From: Litoreibacter sp.
GTDB lineage: Bacteria > Pseudomonadota > Alphaproteobacteria > Rhodobacterales > Rhodobacteraceae
DNA length: 6,954 bases
Reading direction: 5' to 3'
Assembly (NCBI GenBank): GCA_013042765.1
Contig: JABDPP010000285.1
Location: 1 to 6,954 of the forward strand
Shown here: positions 1-6,053 of the stretch, one piece after another
How positions within the stretch are numbered: the stretch's first letter is position 1
Layout of the letters: each line of letters opens with the position of its first letter
Notes under the pieces: generated by a model
What the model saw: only the letters and a program-made list of their open reading frames with translations
What the model was told of the DNA's origin: nothing
Databases searched by the model: none
Made by a program: the position numbers and the translations under genes

Positions 1-1079
1 GCTACGTGTCTTGGAAAATCGCTGTTCAGACCGGTCAATGGAAACTTGCAGACACCAGTAAGCGTCGCACGGCCCGGATCGATTTCGACCTTGATGAGTT
101 TACAAGGTTCCTGTCTGCGCGGAAGGACTTCCACAAGCGAGTTCGCAAGCATCTTCAGGCGCTGGGCCAGACGAGTTTCTCCATCGATTACGACGATCTG
201 GGCGATGTCAATATTCTCAACGGTCTCGCCCATTTCCTTGGCTCCGAAGAGCAGATCAAGGCCCCGGCCAAGACCCTAAAAAAGCAGAACTCGGCTGATC
301 TGCGCAGCAAGGTGCGAAATTTTGACCAGATGGTTCGGGAGTTGGCATCGCAGGATATCTTCGATCTTCAGGGTGCCCGAGATTTCGAGCCGAAGCGGTC
401 CCCCGGTGTGCCGGGCTTTGTGCTGTCCCGGGAGGTCCCGCTGATCTACATCCCGGTTCAGGCGGGTCCGGTGAGTGAAGTAACCGGTTGGATGCGGAAA
501 CTTGGTGGGCTGGACACGGGCCTCTCGCAATCGGACTTGCGGAAATGGCGGCGCGATCATCCGGGTCATCGCAGCTTCACGGTTCTCTCGCACCCGATGA
601 CGCGTGCCTATAACGCCTTTTGCGACCATGTTTTCACGCCGGACGAGCGGTTCACAGTCGCGCGCCGTGTTCTACGCAATCGCTACGACGTCCAAGTTCC
701 CCAAGAGGGCGAACTGTCGGACTATTCCCGTGATGATCACAAAGCGGCCTTTCGCAACTTTCTGGAGTTCCTAAAGGAGAATCTGAGCGGCAATACCAGC
801 GTGCGGGTAGACGCGGCATGGGCTACGCAAACGGCAATACTCGATGGGCTTGGAGCTGTCATCGCACCGGATTTCATCTACCGCGAAGACGAGCTACCAG
901 AGGTGCTTCCGCATCTTGCAACACGCTGGCAGGCACCGGCCCCCGAATTCGAGAAGGGAAATCCGGGGCATCCTTTTGAGTTGGCTGACATATACGATGA
1001 GCGTCTGGAAAAGCTTTGTAAGGCCGCTTACCGCAGGGATTACATCAATTTCGGGTTTTCCGCGTGGGGAGGGTCTTAA
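1..1079 (+). CDS. NodH-like sulfotransferase family protein, 5' end cut off by window
   Basis: Only the C-terminal part is present; the stop is TAA at 1077-1079. The frame is open to the left edge: codon 3-5 is TAC (Tyr), and the GTG at 6 reads as an internal Val. The resulting YVSWKIAVQTGQWKL matches what I recall from roseobacter proteins annotated 'nodulation protein NodH', where it directly follows the first PAPS-binding motif, so about 100 or more residues should lie upstream. Those family members transfer sulfate from PAPS to a carbohydrate or similar acceptor; the acceptor here is unknown. The visible part is rich in charged residues and has no membrane segment. A second sulfotransferase-like stretch (HRSFTVLSHPMTRAYNAF, about 570-623) suggests a two-lobed protein, and it is followed by SVRVDAAWATQ and a conserved-looking DYINFGFSAW tail. 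The 3' end overlaps the convergent ptsN gene by 4 bp. The family call is fairly sure; the substrate is not. Confidence 0.75.
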   Translation, partial: YVSWKIAVQTGQWKLADTSKRRTARIDFDLDEFTRFLSARKDFHKRVRKHLQALGQTSFSIDYDDLGDVNILNGLAHFLGSEEQIKAPAKTLKKQNSADLRSKVRNFDQMVRELASQDIFDLQGARDFEPKRSPGVPGFVLSREVPLIYIPVQAGPVSEVTGWMRKLGGLDTGLSQSDLRKWRRDHPGHRSFTVLSHPMTRAYNAFCDHVFTPDERFTVARRVLRNRYDVQVPQEGELSDYSRDDHKAAFRNFLEFLKENLSGNTSVRVDAAWATQTAILDGLGAVIAPDFIYREDELPEVLPHLATRWQAPAPEFEKGNPGHPFELADIYDERLEKLCKAAYRRDYINFGFSAWGGS

Positions 1080-1540
1080 GCCGCCTTCGGCGCCTGGCTA
1101 TCGGCGAGAATTGCGTAGAGCGCAGACATATCCGCGTTGGCCCGGAGTTTTGCGCAAATATCCTTGTTCCGCATTGTACGGGAGGCTGATGCAAGCGCTC
1201 TGAGATGTTCGACGCCTGAATCCGCGGGCGCAAAGAGCGCGAAAAACAGATCAACCGGTTGGCGATCGGCAGACTCGAAATCCATCGGTTTCTCGACTCG
1301 AAGGAAAACAGCACGCACATCATCAAGACCGTCCAGCCGTGCATGAGGCAGCGCCACGCCGCGCCCGACGCCAGTGGGACCCAAGGCCTCACGCTCCTGA
1401 AGCGCGTTGAAGGACTCAACCGGGCACAAGCCATAAGCAGACGCCGCAAGGTCGCCTATTTCCTGGAAAAGGCGTTTCTTGCTCGAAATACTTGAAACGC
1501 TCCGAATTGCTTCGGGCTCTATAATCTTAGATATCTGCAT
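1076..1540 (-). CDS. ptsN: PTS-Ntr EIIA component, nitrogen-regulatory PtsN
   Basis: The 154-residue cytoplasmic protein is the normal length for PtsN. It is the last phosphate acceptor of the nitrogen-related phosphotransferase chain (EI-Ntr, NPr, EIIA-Ntr). It does not move sugar; it regulates partner proteins through its phosphorylation state, in other bacteria for example potassium transport and sensor kinases. The active-site histidine is H66 in the motif GRGVALPHARL (about residues 59-69), matching the phosphorylated His of the EIIA fructose/Ntr family. Residues 1-30 have the usual PtsN start, with IIEPEAI and an SSKKRLF segment before helix one. It lies 31 nt downstream of hpf on the same strand, so the two are probably cotranscribed, as in E. 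coli. No strong Shine-Dalgarno precedes the ATG; the nearest GAGG is about 20 nt away, so the start could be weakly translated or depend on hpf. The stop overlaps the convergent sulfotransferase gene. Confidence 0.93.
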   Translation of the reverse strand: MQISKIIEPEAIRSVSSISSKKRLFQEIGDLAASAYGLCPVESFNALQEREALGPTGVGRGVALPHARLDGLDDVRAVFLRVEKPMDFESADRQPVDLFFALFAPADSGVEHLRALASASRTMRNKDICAKLRANADMSALYAILADSQAPKAA

Positions 1541-1571
1541 ATTTTTTTGAAATCAGGCGCCTCAAACGCCC

Positions 1572-2147
1572 TCAATTTGTTCCCGATGGGTCTATCCAGC
1601 CAATGTTTCCATCGTCCCGGCGGTAGACTACGTTGATGCCCTTGTTTGCGTCATTTCGAAAAATCAGAACGGGTGATTCCGCGATTTCCATCTGCATAAC
1701 AGCTTCACCAACGGAAAGGGAGGGTATCTTGGTTTCCATTTCCGCGATGATGATCGGCTGCAGGCTTTCGGGCTCGCTCTCATCCGTCTGATCAGTTGCG
1801 GCAAGGATATATGCTGACGCGTCCATGAGTTCAACCGGTTGTGCGCGATCCTGATGGTGGTCCTTCAGACGACGCTTGTAGCGGCGCAACTGTTTTTCCA
1901 TCTTCTCGGCGCAAAGATCGAACGCGGCATAGATGCCGTTTGCGTGCGCTTTCGCCTGTGTTGTCAGGCCAGTGCTGAGGTGAACCGTGGCTTCGCAGAC
2001 AAACTCATGGGCATTCTTCGAAAACACGATAGTCGCATCCGTGGGCCGTTCGGCATATTTCCCGATGATCTCTCCCAGGTCATCTTTCACATGCGTCTGA
2101 AGGGCATCCCCGATATCGATTTGTTTGCCGCTGATTTGATAGCGCAT
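1572..2147 (-). CDS. hpf: Long-form ribosome hibernation promoting factor (HPF/RaiA family)
   Basis: The 191-residue product has the two-domain layout of long HPF. Residues 1 to about 100 form the S30AE (YfiA/RaiA) domain that sits in the 30S decoding channel, with the basic helix KMEKQLRRYKRRLKDHH near residues 82-96. A variable acidic linker covers about residues 100-130. The C-terminal dimerisation domain follows, ending in SPVLIFRNDANKG and VVYRRDDGNIGWIDP, a hallmark of this family. Long HPF pairs two 70S ribosomes into inactive 100S dimers in starvation or stationary phase without needing RMF. A strong Shine-Dalgarno (GGAGGG, complement of 2151-2156) lies 3 nt before the ATG, which fixes the start. 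The 5' leader holds three short hairpins. The gene is followed by ptsN, the conserved order in proteobacteria, although the rpoN gene that precedes hpf in E. coli is absent. Confidence 0.94.
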   Translation of the reverse strand: MRYQISGKQIDIGDALQTHVKDDLGEIIGKYAERPTDATIVFSKNAHEFVCEATVHLSTGLTTQAKAHANGIYAAFDLCAEKMEKQLRRYKRRLKDHHQDRAQPVELMDASAYILAATDQTDESEPESLQPIIIAEMETKIPSLSVGEAVMQMEIAESPVLIFRNDANKGINVVYRRDDGNIGWIDPSGTN

Positions 2148-2179
2148 GATCCCTCCGGTTTAACTGATGTGAATGACCG

Positions 2180-2275
2180 CCGGGAAACCCGGTGCCATCT
2201 GAAATGATCTTGAAAACCTGCTGCCGGTTATGAGACCGGAAATTCTATCGGGCATACCCTCAAAAGGTATTGCCC
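2180..2275 (-). other. Leader region of hpf with three short hairpins
   Basis: Three inverted repeats lie in a row upstream of hpf. The nearest has CCGGG (2180-2184) facing CCCGG (2188-2192) across a 3-nt loop. The next has CCGGT (2224-2228) facing ACCGG (2235-2239) across 6 nt. The farthest has GGGCATACC (2250-2258) facing GGTATTGCCC (2266-2275) across 7 nt, with a one-base bulge and CTATC on both outer sides. They would fold in the hpf transcript if it starts upstream of about 2275. They could be an mRNA leader structure, a protein-binding dyad, or chance. None has the U-tract of an intrinsic terminator. The base pairing is seen directly; any function is inference. Confidence 0.35.
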
Positions 2276-2361
2276 TATCTTTTGGTACGTAGGCAGGCAT
2301 TGAATATATTTGGCGCTGAATGAGGCTGTTCTGTCAACTGAGTCGTTGGGATGCGCACCGA

Positions 2362-2386
2362 AAACATGGGTTCGGTTTTGCGAACC
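2362..2386 (-). terminator. Possible weak rho-independent terminator after lptB
   Basis: Three nucleotides after the lptB stop, the minus strand has GGTTCG, a 6-nt loop (CAAAAC), then CGAACC (stem arms at 2381-2386 and 2369-2374). A short run of four T follows, set off from the stem by CATG. The 6-bp stem is perfect, but the T-run is short and displaced, so termination would be partial at best. Its position right after the last lpt gene and before a 240-bp gap fits an operon end. Confidence 0.35.
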
Positions 2387-2389
2387 GCT

Positions 2390-3151
2390 TCAGTTGATGC
2401 GGAAATTCTGACCCAGATAGACCCGGCGCACATTTTCGTCTCGGATCACCTCTTCGGTCGTGCCGCTCATCAGAACCCGCCCGTCATGCAAAATGTAGGA
2501 TCGGTCGACGATTTCGAGCGTTTCCCGGACGTTGTGATCGGTGATCAGAACGCCGATTCCCCGCTTCTTGAGGTCGGCGACAAGATGCCGGATTTCGCCC
2601 ACCGCGATCGGATCGACCCCCGCGAAAGGTTCGTCCAGCAGGAGGTATTTCGGGTCGGCGGCAAGACAGCGCGCGATCTCCGTACGGCGGCGCTCACCAC
2701 CCGATAACGCCAGCGCGGGCGTCCGGCGCAAATGCGCGATCGAGAATTCGCTCAGAAGCTCTTCGAGGCGCTCGCGACGTTTGCTGCGGTCTGAGGTCGA
2801 AATTTCGAGCACCGCGAGGATATTGTCTTCGACGCTCAGGCCCCGGAAGATCGACATTTCCTGCGGCAAATATCCGATGCCCAGCTTCGCGCGCCGATAC
2901 ATCGGCAGCAGGGTCACGTCGCGGCCGTCGATCGTAACTGTTCCGGCTTCGGGAGCGATCAGCCCAGCAACCGAATAGAAACAAGTGGTCTTGCCCGATC
3001 CGTTTGGGCCCAGAAGCGCGACCACCTCGCCGCGGGCCAGTTCGAGGCTTACATCGGTGATGACGGGGCGTTTGCGATAGCTCTTGCGCAAGCCGAGGAC
3101 CTTCAGGCCGGATCCGCCCTCAGTGACGGTGAGATCCGGCTCTCCGCTCAC
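2390..3151 (-). CDS. lptB: LPS export ABC transporter ATP-binding protein LptB
   Basis: This 253-residue ATPase is the cytoplasmic motor of the LptB2FGC complex, which extracts LPS from the inner membrane and pushes it along the Lpt bridge. All ABC motifs are intact: Walker A GPNGSGKT (48-55), Q-loop Q97 in YLPQEMSIFRGLSVEDN, signature LSGGERRR (149-156), Walker B YLLLDEP with catalytic E174, and H-loop H206 in ITDHN. The phrase SIFRGLSVEDN after the Q-loop and the YLGQNF end are typical of LptB rather than other ABC ATPases. About 15 extra N-terminal residues precede the domain. The start is GTG at 3151-3149, overlapping the lptA stop by 4 bp (GTGA), with GGAGGA (complement of 3158-3163) 6 nt upstream, so translation is probably coupled to lptA. 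The LptF and LptG permeases are not in the window. Identification is firm. Confidence 0.96.
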   Translation of the reverse strand: MSGEPDLTVTEGGSGLKVLGLRKSYRKRPVITDVSLELARGEVVALLGPNGSGKTTCFYSVAGLIAPEAGTVTIDGRDVTLLPMYRRAKLGIGYLPQEMSIFRGLSVEDNILAVLEISTSDRSKRRERLEELLSEFSIAHLRRTPALALSGGERRRTEIARCLAADPKYLLLDEPFAGVDPIAVGEIRHLVADLKKRGIGVLITDHNVRETLEIVDRSYILHDGRVLMSGTTEEVIRDENVRRVYLGQNFRIN

Positions 3152-3657
3152 TGGTTGTCCTCCGCTTTCAGGATCGACCGCACGCGACCCACGATTCGGC
3201 TTTTTCCGGTACTCAGATCCACGATCAGTTTGTCACCTGACAGCGCGCTGTTGCCTTGCGTCAAAACAACATCGCCGGTCATGACAACCTCGCCCGAGCC
3301 AATCGAGTAGACGGCTTCCTGTGCCTCGGCGGCTTCGGGGCCATTGACCAGCAAGACATCACCACTTGCCAGAAGCCGCTCGATCTCGCCCGTTGTTGTA
3401 CCGTTATCCGTCTCGTATTCGACCTTAATCTCGTTGGCGCTGAGGCGCATCTCACCCTGTCCCGCGACAACGTTTCCCGTAAACACGGCCTGGCCGGTTT
3501 CCTGATCAACACTGAGTTCGTCGGCGGTGACTTCCACGGGGAGAGATGTGTCAACGGCATTGTCGGCGCCGGACACCGTGGCGCTTTGGGCGAGGGCTGC
3601 TGCAGTGAGGCCGAGCACCGCGGCGGTCCCAAAAAACAAATACCTGAGAAAAGTCAT
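3148..3657 (-). CDS. lptA: LPS transport periplasmic protein LptA (OstA-like)
   Basis: The 169-residue precursor begins with a clear Sec signal peptide: a positive start (MTFLRYLF), a hydrophobic core, and a probable cut after ALA near residue 23. The mature part is an OstA/LptA-type beta-jellyroll domain, about residues 38-150, with the recurring pattern ADELSVDQETGQAVFTGNV, then AVYSIGSGEVVMTGDVVLTQ, then SGDKLIVDLSTG. LptA forms the periplasmic bridge that carries LPS from LptC to LptD at the outer membrane. The start is well supported by AGGGAG (complement of 3662-3667) 4 nt before the ATG; the last bases of the lptC stop codon form part of this site. It lies between lptC (8 nt gap) and lptB (4 bp overlap), the usual order for these genes. 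Confidence 0.93.
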   Translation of the reverse strand: MTFLRYLFFGTAAVLGLTAAALAQSATVSGADNAVDTSLPVEVTADELSVDQETGQAVFTGNVVAGQGEMRLSANEIKVEYETDNGTTTGEIERLLASGDVLLVNGPEAAEAQEAVYSIGSGEVVMTGDVVLTQGNSALSGDKLIVDLSTGKSRIVGRVRSILKAEDNQ

Positions 3658-3665
3658 GTCACTCC

Positions 3666-4265
3666 CTAACCTCGGGGTTGGTATATCAGCTTCACGCGGT
3701 TCTTGAAAACAAGAACATGTGTGTCTCCGTCGGCTTTCAGATCCATCGCGCCGGCCTCAAGCTTGCCACCTGGGCCAGTGCCGCTCACCGGTCCCGGCGC
3801 GTTGATCATCGTCTGCGCGACGCTGGTCACGAGAGATTGAGTTTCGAGCCGGTAGCCCGTGCTGGTTTGAAGCCGGACATTTCCATCGAGATCGAGGCGC
3901 TCGGAGCGGCCATCGAAATATGCACGTTCAGCATGGATATCGTAGGTGGTGCCGCTTTGCGTGGCGATATTTGCAAGCACCACGAGGGCCGAGAAGTTGC
4001 GTGAGTTCTCCGGATCAGGCGCAGCACTGTCGGCATGGAGAACGACCGCGGAGCCGTCAGTTGTCACCCCGGAGAATTCGGGCGAGATAAGCCGCTGTTC
4101 GCGGGTGATCGATTCTATGTCGATATCGGCAAACGGGATCGCCGCGTCGAGATCAACGTTGCGGGAAAACAGAAACAGGGTCGACAGGAACACCAGAGCA
4201 AGAATGGGAAACGCGACTTTCGCGATTTGCACAAACCGGGAATAGAGATTGTCGGGCCGGGGCAT
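3666..4265 (-). CDS. lptC: LPS export inner-membrane protein LptC
   Basis: The 199-residue protein has a short basic N-terminus, one hydrophobic segment at about residues 13-34 (within VQIAKVAFPILALVFLSTLF) and then a periplasmic domain, the bitopic topology of LptC. The periplasmic part carries LptC-family features: DGSAVVLHADSA, YFDGRSERLDLDGNVRLQT, a polar turn and a C-terminal DTHVLVFKNRVKLIY strand. LptC receives LPS from LptB2FG and hands it to LptA. The sequence is weakly conserved in this family, so the call rests on topology plus position between kdsD and lptA, as in E. coli. The start lies 3 nt after the kdsD stop with no clear Shine-Dalgarno, which suggests coupling to kdsD translation. 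The stop TAG merges into the lptA ribosome binding site. Confidence 0.88.
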   Translation of the reverse strand: MPRPDNLYSRFVQIAKVAFPILALVFLSTLFLFSRNVDLDAAIPFADIDIESITREQRLISPEFSGVTTDGSAVVLHADSAAPDPENSRNFSALVVLANIATQSGTTYDIHAERAYFDGRSERLDLDGNVRLQTSTGYRLETQSLVTSVAQTMINAPGPVSGTGPGGKLEAGAMDLKADGDTHVLVFKNRVKLIYQPRG

Positions 4266-4268
4266 CGA

Positions 4269-5255
4269 TCAGGCAATGCCGGCGCGCAGGCAATCGTGAA
4301 TGTGCAGGATCCCCAGCGGGGCGCCACGTTGCCCGCCTTCGGTGACGAACAGGCATGTGATCTTGCGCTCGTTCATCTGGGAGACGGCAAGCTCTGCCAG
4401 CGCGTCGGGCGCGATGGTACTGGGATCAGGCGTCATGACCTGCGCGGCTGTCTTCTCCAGCAGGTTCTCCATGTTCCGCCGCAGGTCGCCATCGGTGATG
4501 ATACCGCAAAGAGCGCCTTCGGGATCGGTGACTCCGACAACGCCAAACCCTTTCTGACTGATCGCAAGCAAGGCGTCTGACATGGCCGTATCGGAGGGAA
4601 CCAGCGGGATCTCCGCACCGGTATGCATCAGATCCTGAACCTTAGACAGGCGCGCCCCAAGTTTGCCACCCGGGTGGAAATCCCGGAAGTTCTCCGGCGT
4701 AAACTCGCGGTGCTCCATCAGTGCAATGGCCAGTGCATCGCCCAGCGCCAGCGTCATGGTCGTCGATGTTGTCGGCACGATGCCAGTATCGCAGGCTTCC
4801 TCCGCCTCGGGCAAAAGCAGCGCCACATCGGCTTGTTTCAGAAGCGTGCTTCCGGCGCGCCCCGCGATCCCGATCATCGGGATGGAGAACCGCCGAGTGT
4901 AGGCAATCACATCCGCAAGCTCCGGGGTCTCCCCGGAATTGGAAAGGACCAGCGTTACGTCACCTTGCGCCATCATGCCCAGGTCACCATGGCTCGCCTC
5001 GGCGGGATGCACGAAATGCGCAGGTGTTCCGGTGGATGCCAGCGTTGCCGCGATCTTGCGTGCGATATGTCCCGACTTGCCCATGCCGCTGACGATCACC
5101 CGCCCCTTGGCGTTGAGCATCAGTTCAACGGCGCGCGCGAAGTTCTCGTCCAGCGCGGCGGCAAGTTCCGAGACGGCAAAGGATTCCCGGGTCAGGACGC
5201 GACGTCCGATATCGACAAATGTGGTGGCGGACATGTTTTTCAGCATCCCTTGCAT
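4269..5255 (-). CDS. kdsD: Arabinose-5-phosphate isomerase (KdsD/KpsF family)
   Basis: The enzyme interconverts ribulose 5-phosphate and arabinose 5-phosphate, the first step toward Kdo, the inner-core sugar of LPS. The protein has 328 residues, equal to E. coli KdsD. It has an N-terminal SIS sugar-isomerase domain (about 45-180) with GMGKSGHIARK (K60), HPAEASHGDLGM (H89) and SNSGET (105-110), then DFHPGGKLG near 200 and two CBS domains (about 205-325; first ending near GIITDGDLRR, second with VMTPDPSTIAPDALA). The first ATG abuts the rnd stop with zero gap and has no Shine-Dalgarno. The downstream ATG at 5234-5232 (321 residues) has AAGGGA 11 nt upstream and may be the true start. KpsF paralogues serve capsule synthesis; the link to lptC, lptA and lptB favours the LPS role. 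KdsC is not next to it. Confidence 0.93.
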   Translation of the reverse strand: MQGMLKNMSATTFVDIGRRVLTRESFAVSELAAALDENFARAVELMLNAKGRVIVSGMGKSGHIARKIAATLASTGTPAHFVHPAEASHGDLGMMAQGDVTLVLSNSGETPELADVIAYTRRFSIPMIGIAGRAGSTLLKQADVALLLPEAEEACDTGIVPTTSTTMTLALGDALAIALMEHREFTPENFRDFHPGGKLGARLSKVQDLMHTGAEIPLVPSDTAMSDALLAISQKGFGVVGVTDPEGALCGIITDGDLRRNMENLLEKTAAQVMTPDPSTIAPDALAELAVSQMNERKITCLFVTEGGQRGAPLGILHIHDCLRAGIA

Positions 5256-5867
5256 CTAGTGCGAAAAGATATCGATTTCAGGCCAACCGGCGAGATCCAG
5301 CCGAGCGCGCATCGGAAGAAAGTCAAAACAGGCCTGCGCCATGTCCATCCGCCCTTCGCGTTCGAGCCGTTTGTTAAGCTCCTCGCGTAGGCGATGCAGA
5401 TAGAGGACATCGGACGCTGCATATTCGATTTGCGCTTTGCTAAGTTCTTCTGAGCCCCAGTCGCTCGATTGCTGCTGCTTGGAGATATCTATCCCCAGAA
5501 GTTCCTGAAGCAGGTTCTTGAGACCATGCCGATCCGTATAGGTGCGGATTAGTTTGGAGGCGATCTTCGTACAGTAGACCGGCGCGGTCTCTGTTCCGAA
5601 AGCGTTGAGCATCGCGGCAATGTCGAAGCGCCCGAAATGGAACAGCTTCAGGACATTCGGATCGGCCAGCATTTTGCAGAGATTAGGGGCCTCGGTCTGC
5701 CCCTGCTCGATCTGGACCAGATGAGCCTCGCCATCGCCGCCGGACAGCTGCACGACGCAAAGCCTGTCGCGATGCGGGTTCAACCCCATTGTCTCGCAAT
5801 CGATGGCCACGACCGGCCCCAGATCCAACCCGTCGGGCAGGTCACATTTGTAAATATGGTTCGCCAC
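5256..5867 (-). CDS. rnd: Ribonuclease D, short single-domain form (DEDDy exonuclease)
   Basis: This 3'-5' exoribonuclease trims the 3' ends of tRNA precursors and other structured RNAs in the cytoplasm. The 203-residue form holds only the exonuclease domain and lacks the HRDC domains of E. coli RNase D, as is usual in alphaproteobacteria. From the chosen GTG, the metal-binding residues are D23 and E25 (AIDCETMGL), D82 (HFGRFDIAA), and Y149 with D153 (YAASDVLYLHRL), so all DEDDy positions are present. I chose GTG at 5867-5865 because it gives the VANHIYK start and 200-odd-residue length I recall for roseobacter homologues, and AAGGG lies 6 nt upstream. An in-frame ATG at 5954 would add 29 residues with no obvious domain and a weaker ribosome binding site. 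The stop TAG abuts the kdsD ATG, so rnd heads the operon. Confidence 0.92.
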   Translation of the reverse strand: MANHIYKCDLPDGLDLGPVVAIDCETMGLNPHRDRLCVVQLSGGDGEAHLVQIEQGQTEAPNLCKMLADPNVLKLFHFGRFDIAAMLNAFGTETAPVYCTKIASKLIRTYTDRHGLKNLLQELLGIDISKQQQSSDWGSEELSKAQIEYAASDVLYLHRLREELNKRLEREGRMDMAQACFDFLPMRARLDLAGWPEIDIFSH

Positions 5868-5873
5868 TTCAGA

Positions 5874-5878
5874 CCCTT
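5874..5878 (-). promoter_or_regulatory. Ribosome binding site supporting the GTG start of rnd
   Basis: On the minus strand AAGGG lies 6 nt before the GTG at 5867-5865. This favours the 203-residue start over the ATG at 5954, whose upstream bases show only a weak GGTGG. Confidence 0.5.
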
Positions 5879-5895
5879 TTTCAAAATCTGTCAGG

Positions 5896-5924
5896 GAGAT
5901 ACGGGGTTTGCCGGCCCAATTCAA
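5896..5924 (-). promoter_or_regulatory. Weak candidate promoter for rnd-kdsD-lptCAB
   Basis: On the minus strand TTGAAT (complement of 5919-5924) is followed after 17 nt by TATCTC (complement of 5896-5901). The spacing is ideal, but the boxes match the sigma-70 consensus at only 4 of 6 and 3 of 6 positions. Transcription would begin near 5889, giving a leader of about 20 nt to the GTG and excluding the ATG at 5954. Such a match can arise by chance. Confidence 0.2.
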
Positions 5925-6043
5925 TGATACTGCATTCAGTGTCCTGATTTTCATCGTGGGAGCACCACCGGCGACGTGCCGTGAAACCCAAGAAATCCGT
6001 GACCCTCCATTTTTTTACTGCTACCTCTTTGCTTAGAAAATTC

Positions 6044-6047
6044 AGGA
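6044..6047 (+). promoter_or_regulatory. Ribosome binding site of rmlC
   Basis: AGGA lies 6 nt before the ATG at 6054. This selects the ATG rather than the adjacent in-frame TTG at 6051 as the start. Confidence 0.6.
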
Positions 6048-6053
6048 TCTTTG

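Noticed and set aside
2180..2192. CCGGG-AAA-CCCGG hairpin as an intrinsic terminator
   Set aside because: The stem is only 5 bp, no T-run follows on either strand, and it lies just upstream of the hpf start, where termination is unlikely except as attenuation.
2303..2337. Perfect TTGACA (complement of 2332-2337) followed by TATATT (complement of 2303-2308) upstream of hpf
   Set aside because: The two boxes are 23 nt apart, too far for a sigma-70 promoter, and no good -10 lies at 16-19 nt. The -35-like match alone is not enough to call a promoter.
2351..2707. Open frame of 118 codons on the plus strand
   Set aside because: It lies almost wholly antisense to lptB, has no family resemblance, and is explained by the high GC content and codon use of lptB.
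4623..5390. Open frame of 255 codons on the plus strand
   Set aside because: It is antisense to kdsD and the end of rnd, and its composition (rich in Arg, His, Gly, Pro) is typical of a reverse-strand shadow. kdsD on the other strand has clear motifs.
6009..6040. T-run and TTAGAAAA as a promoter for rmlC
   Set aside because: The -10-like TAGAAA has no recognisable -35 at the right distance (only a run of T), so the rmlC promoter cannot be placed.
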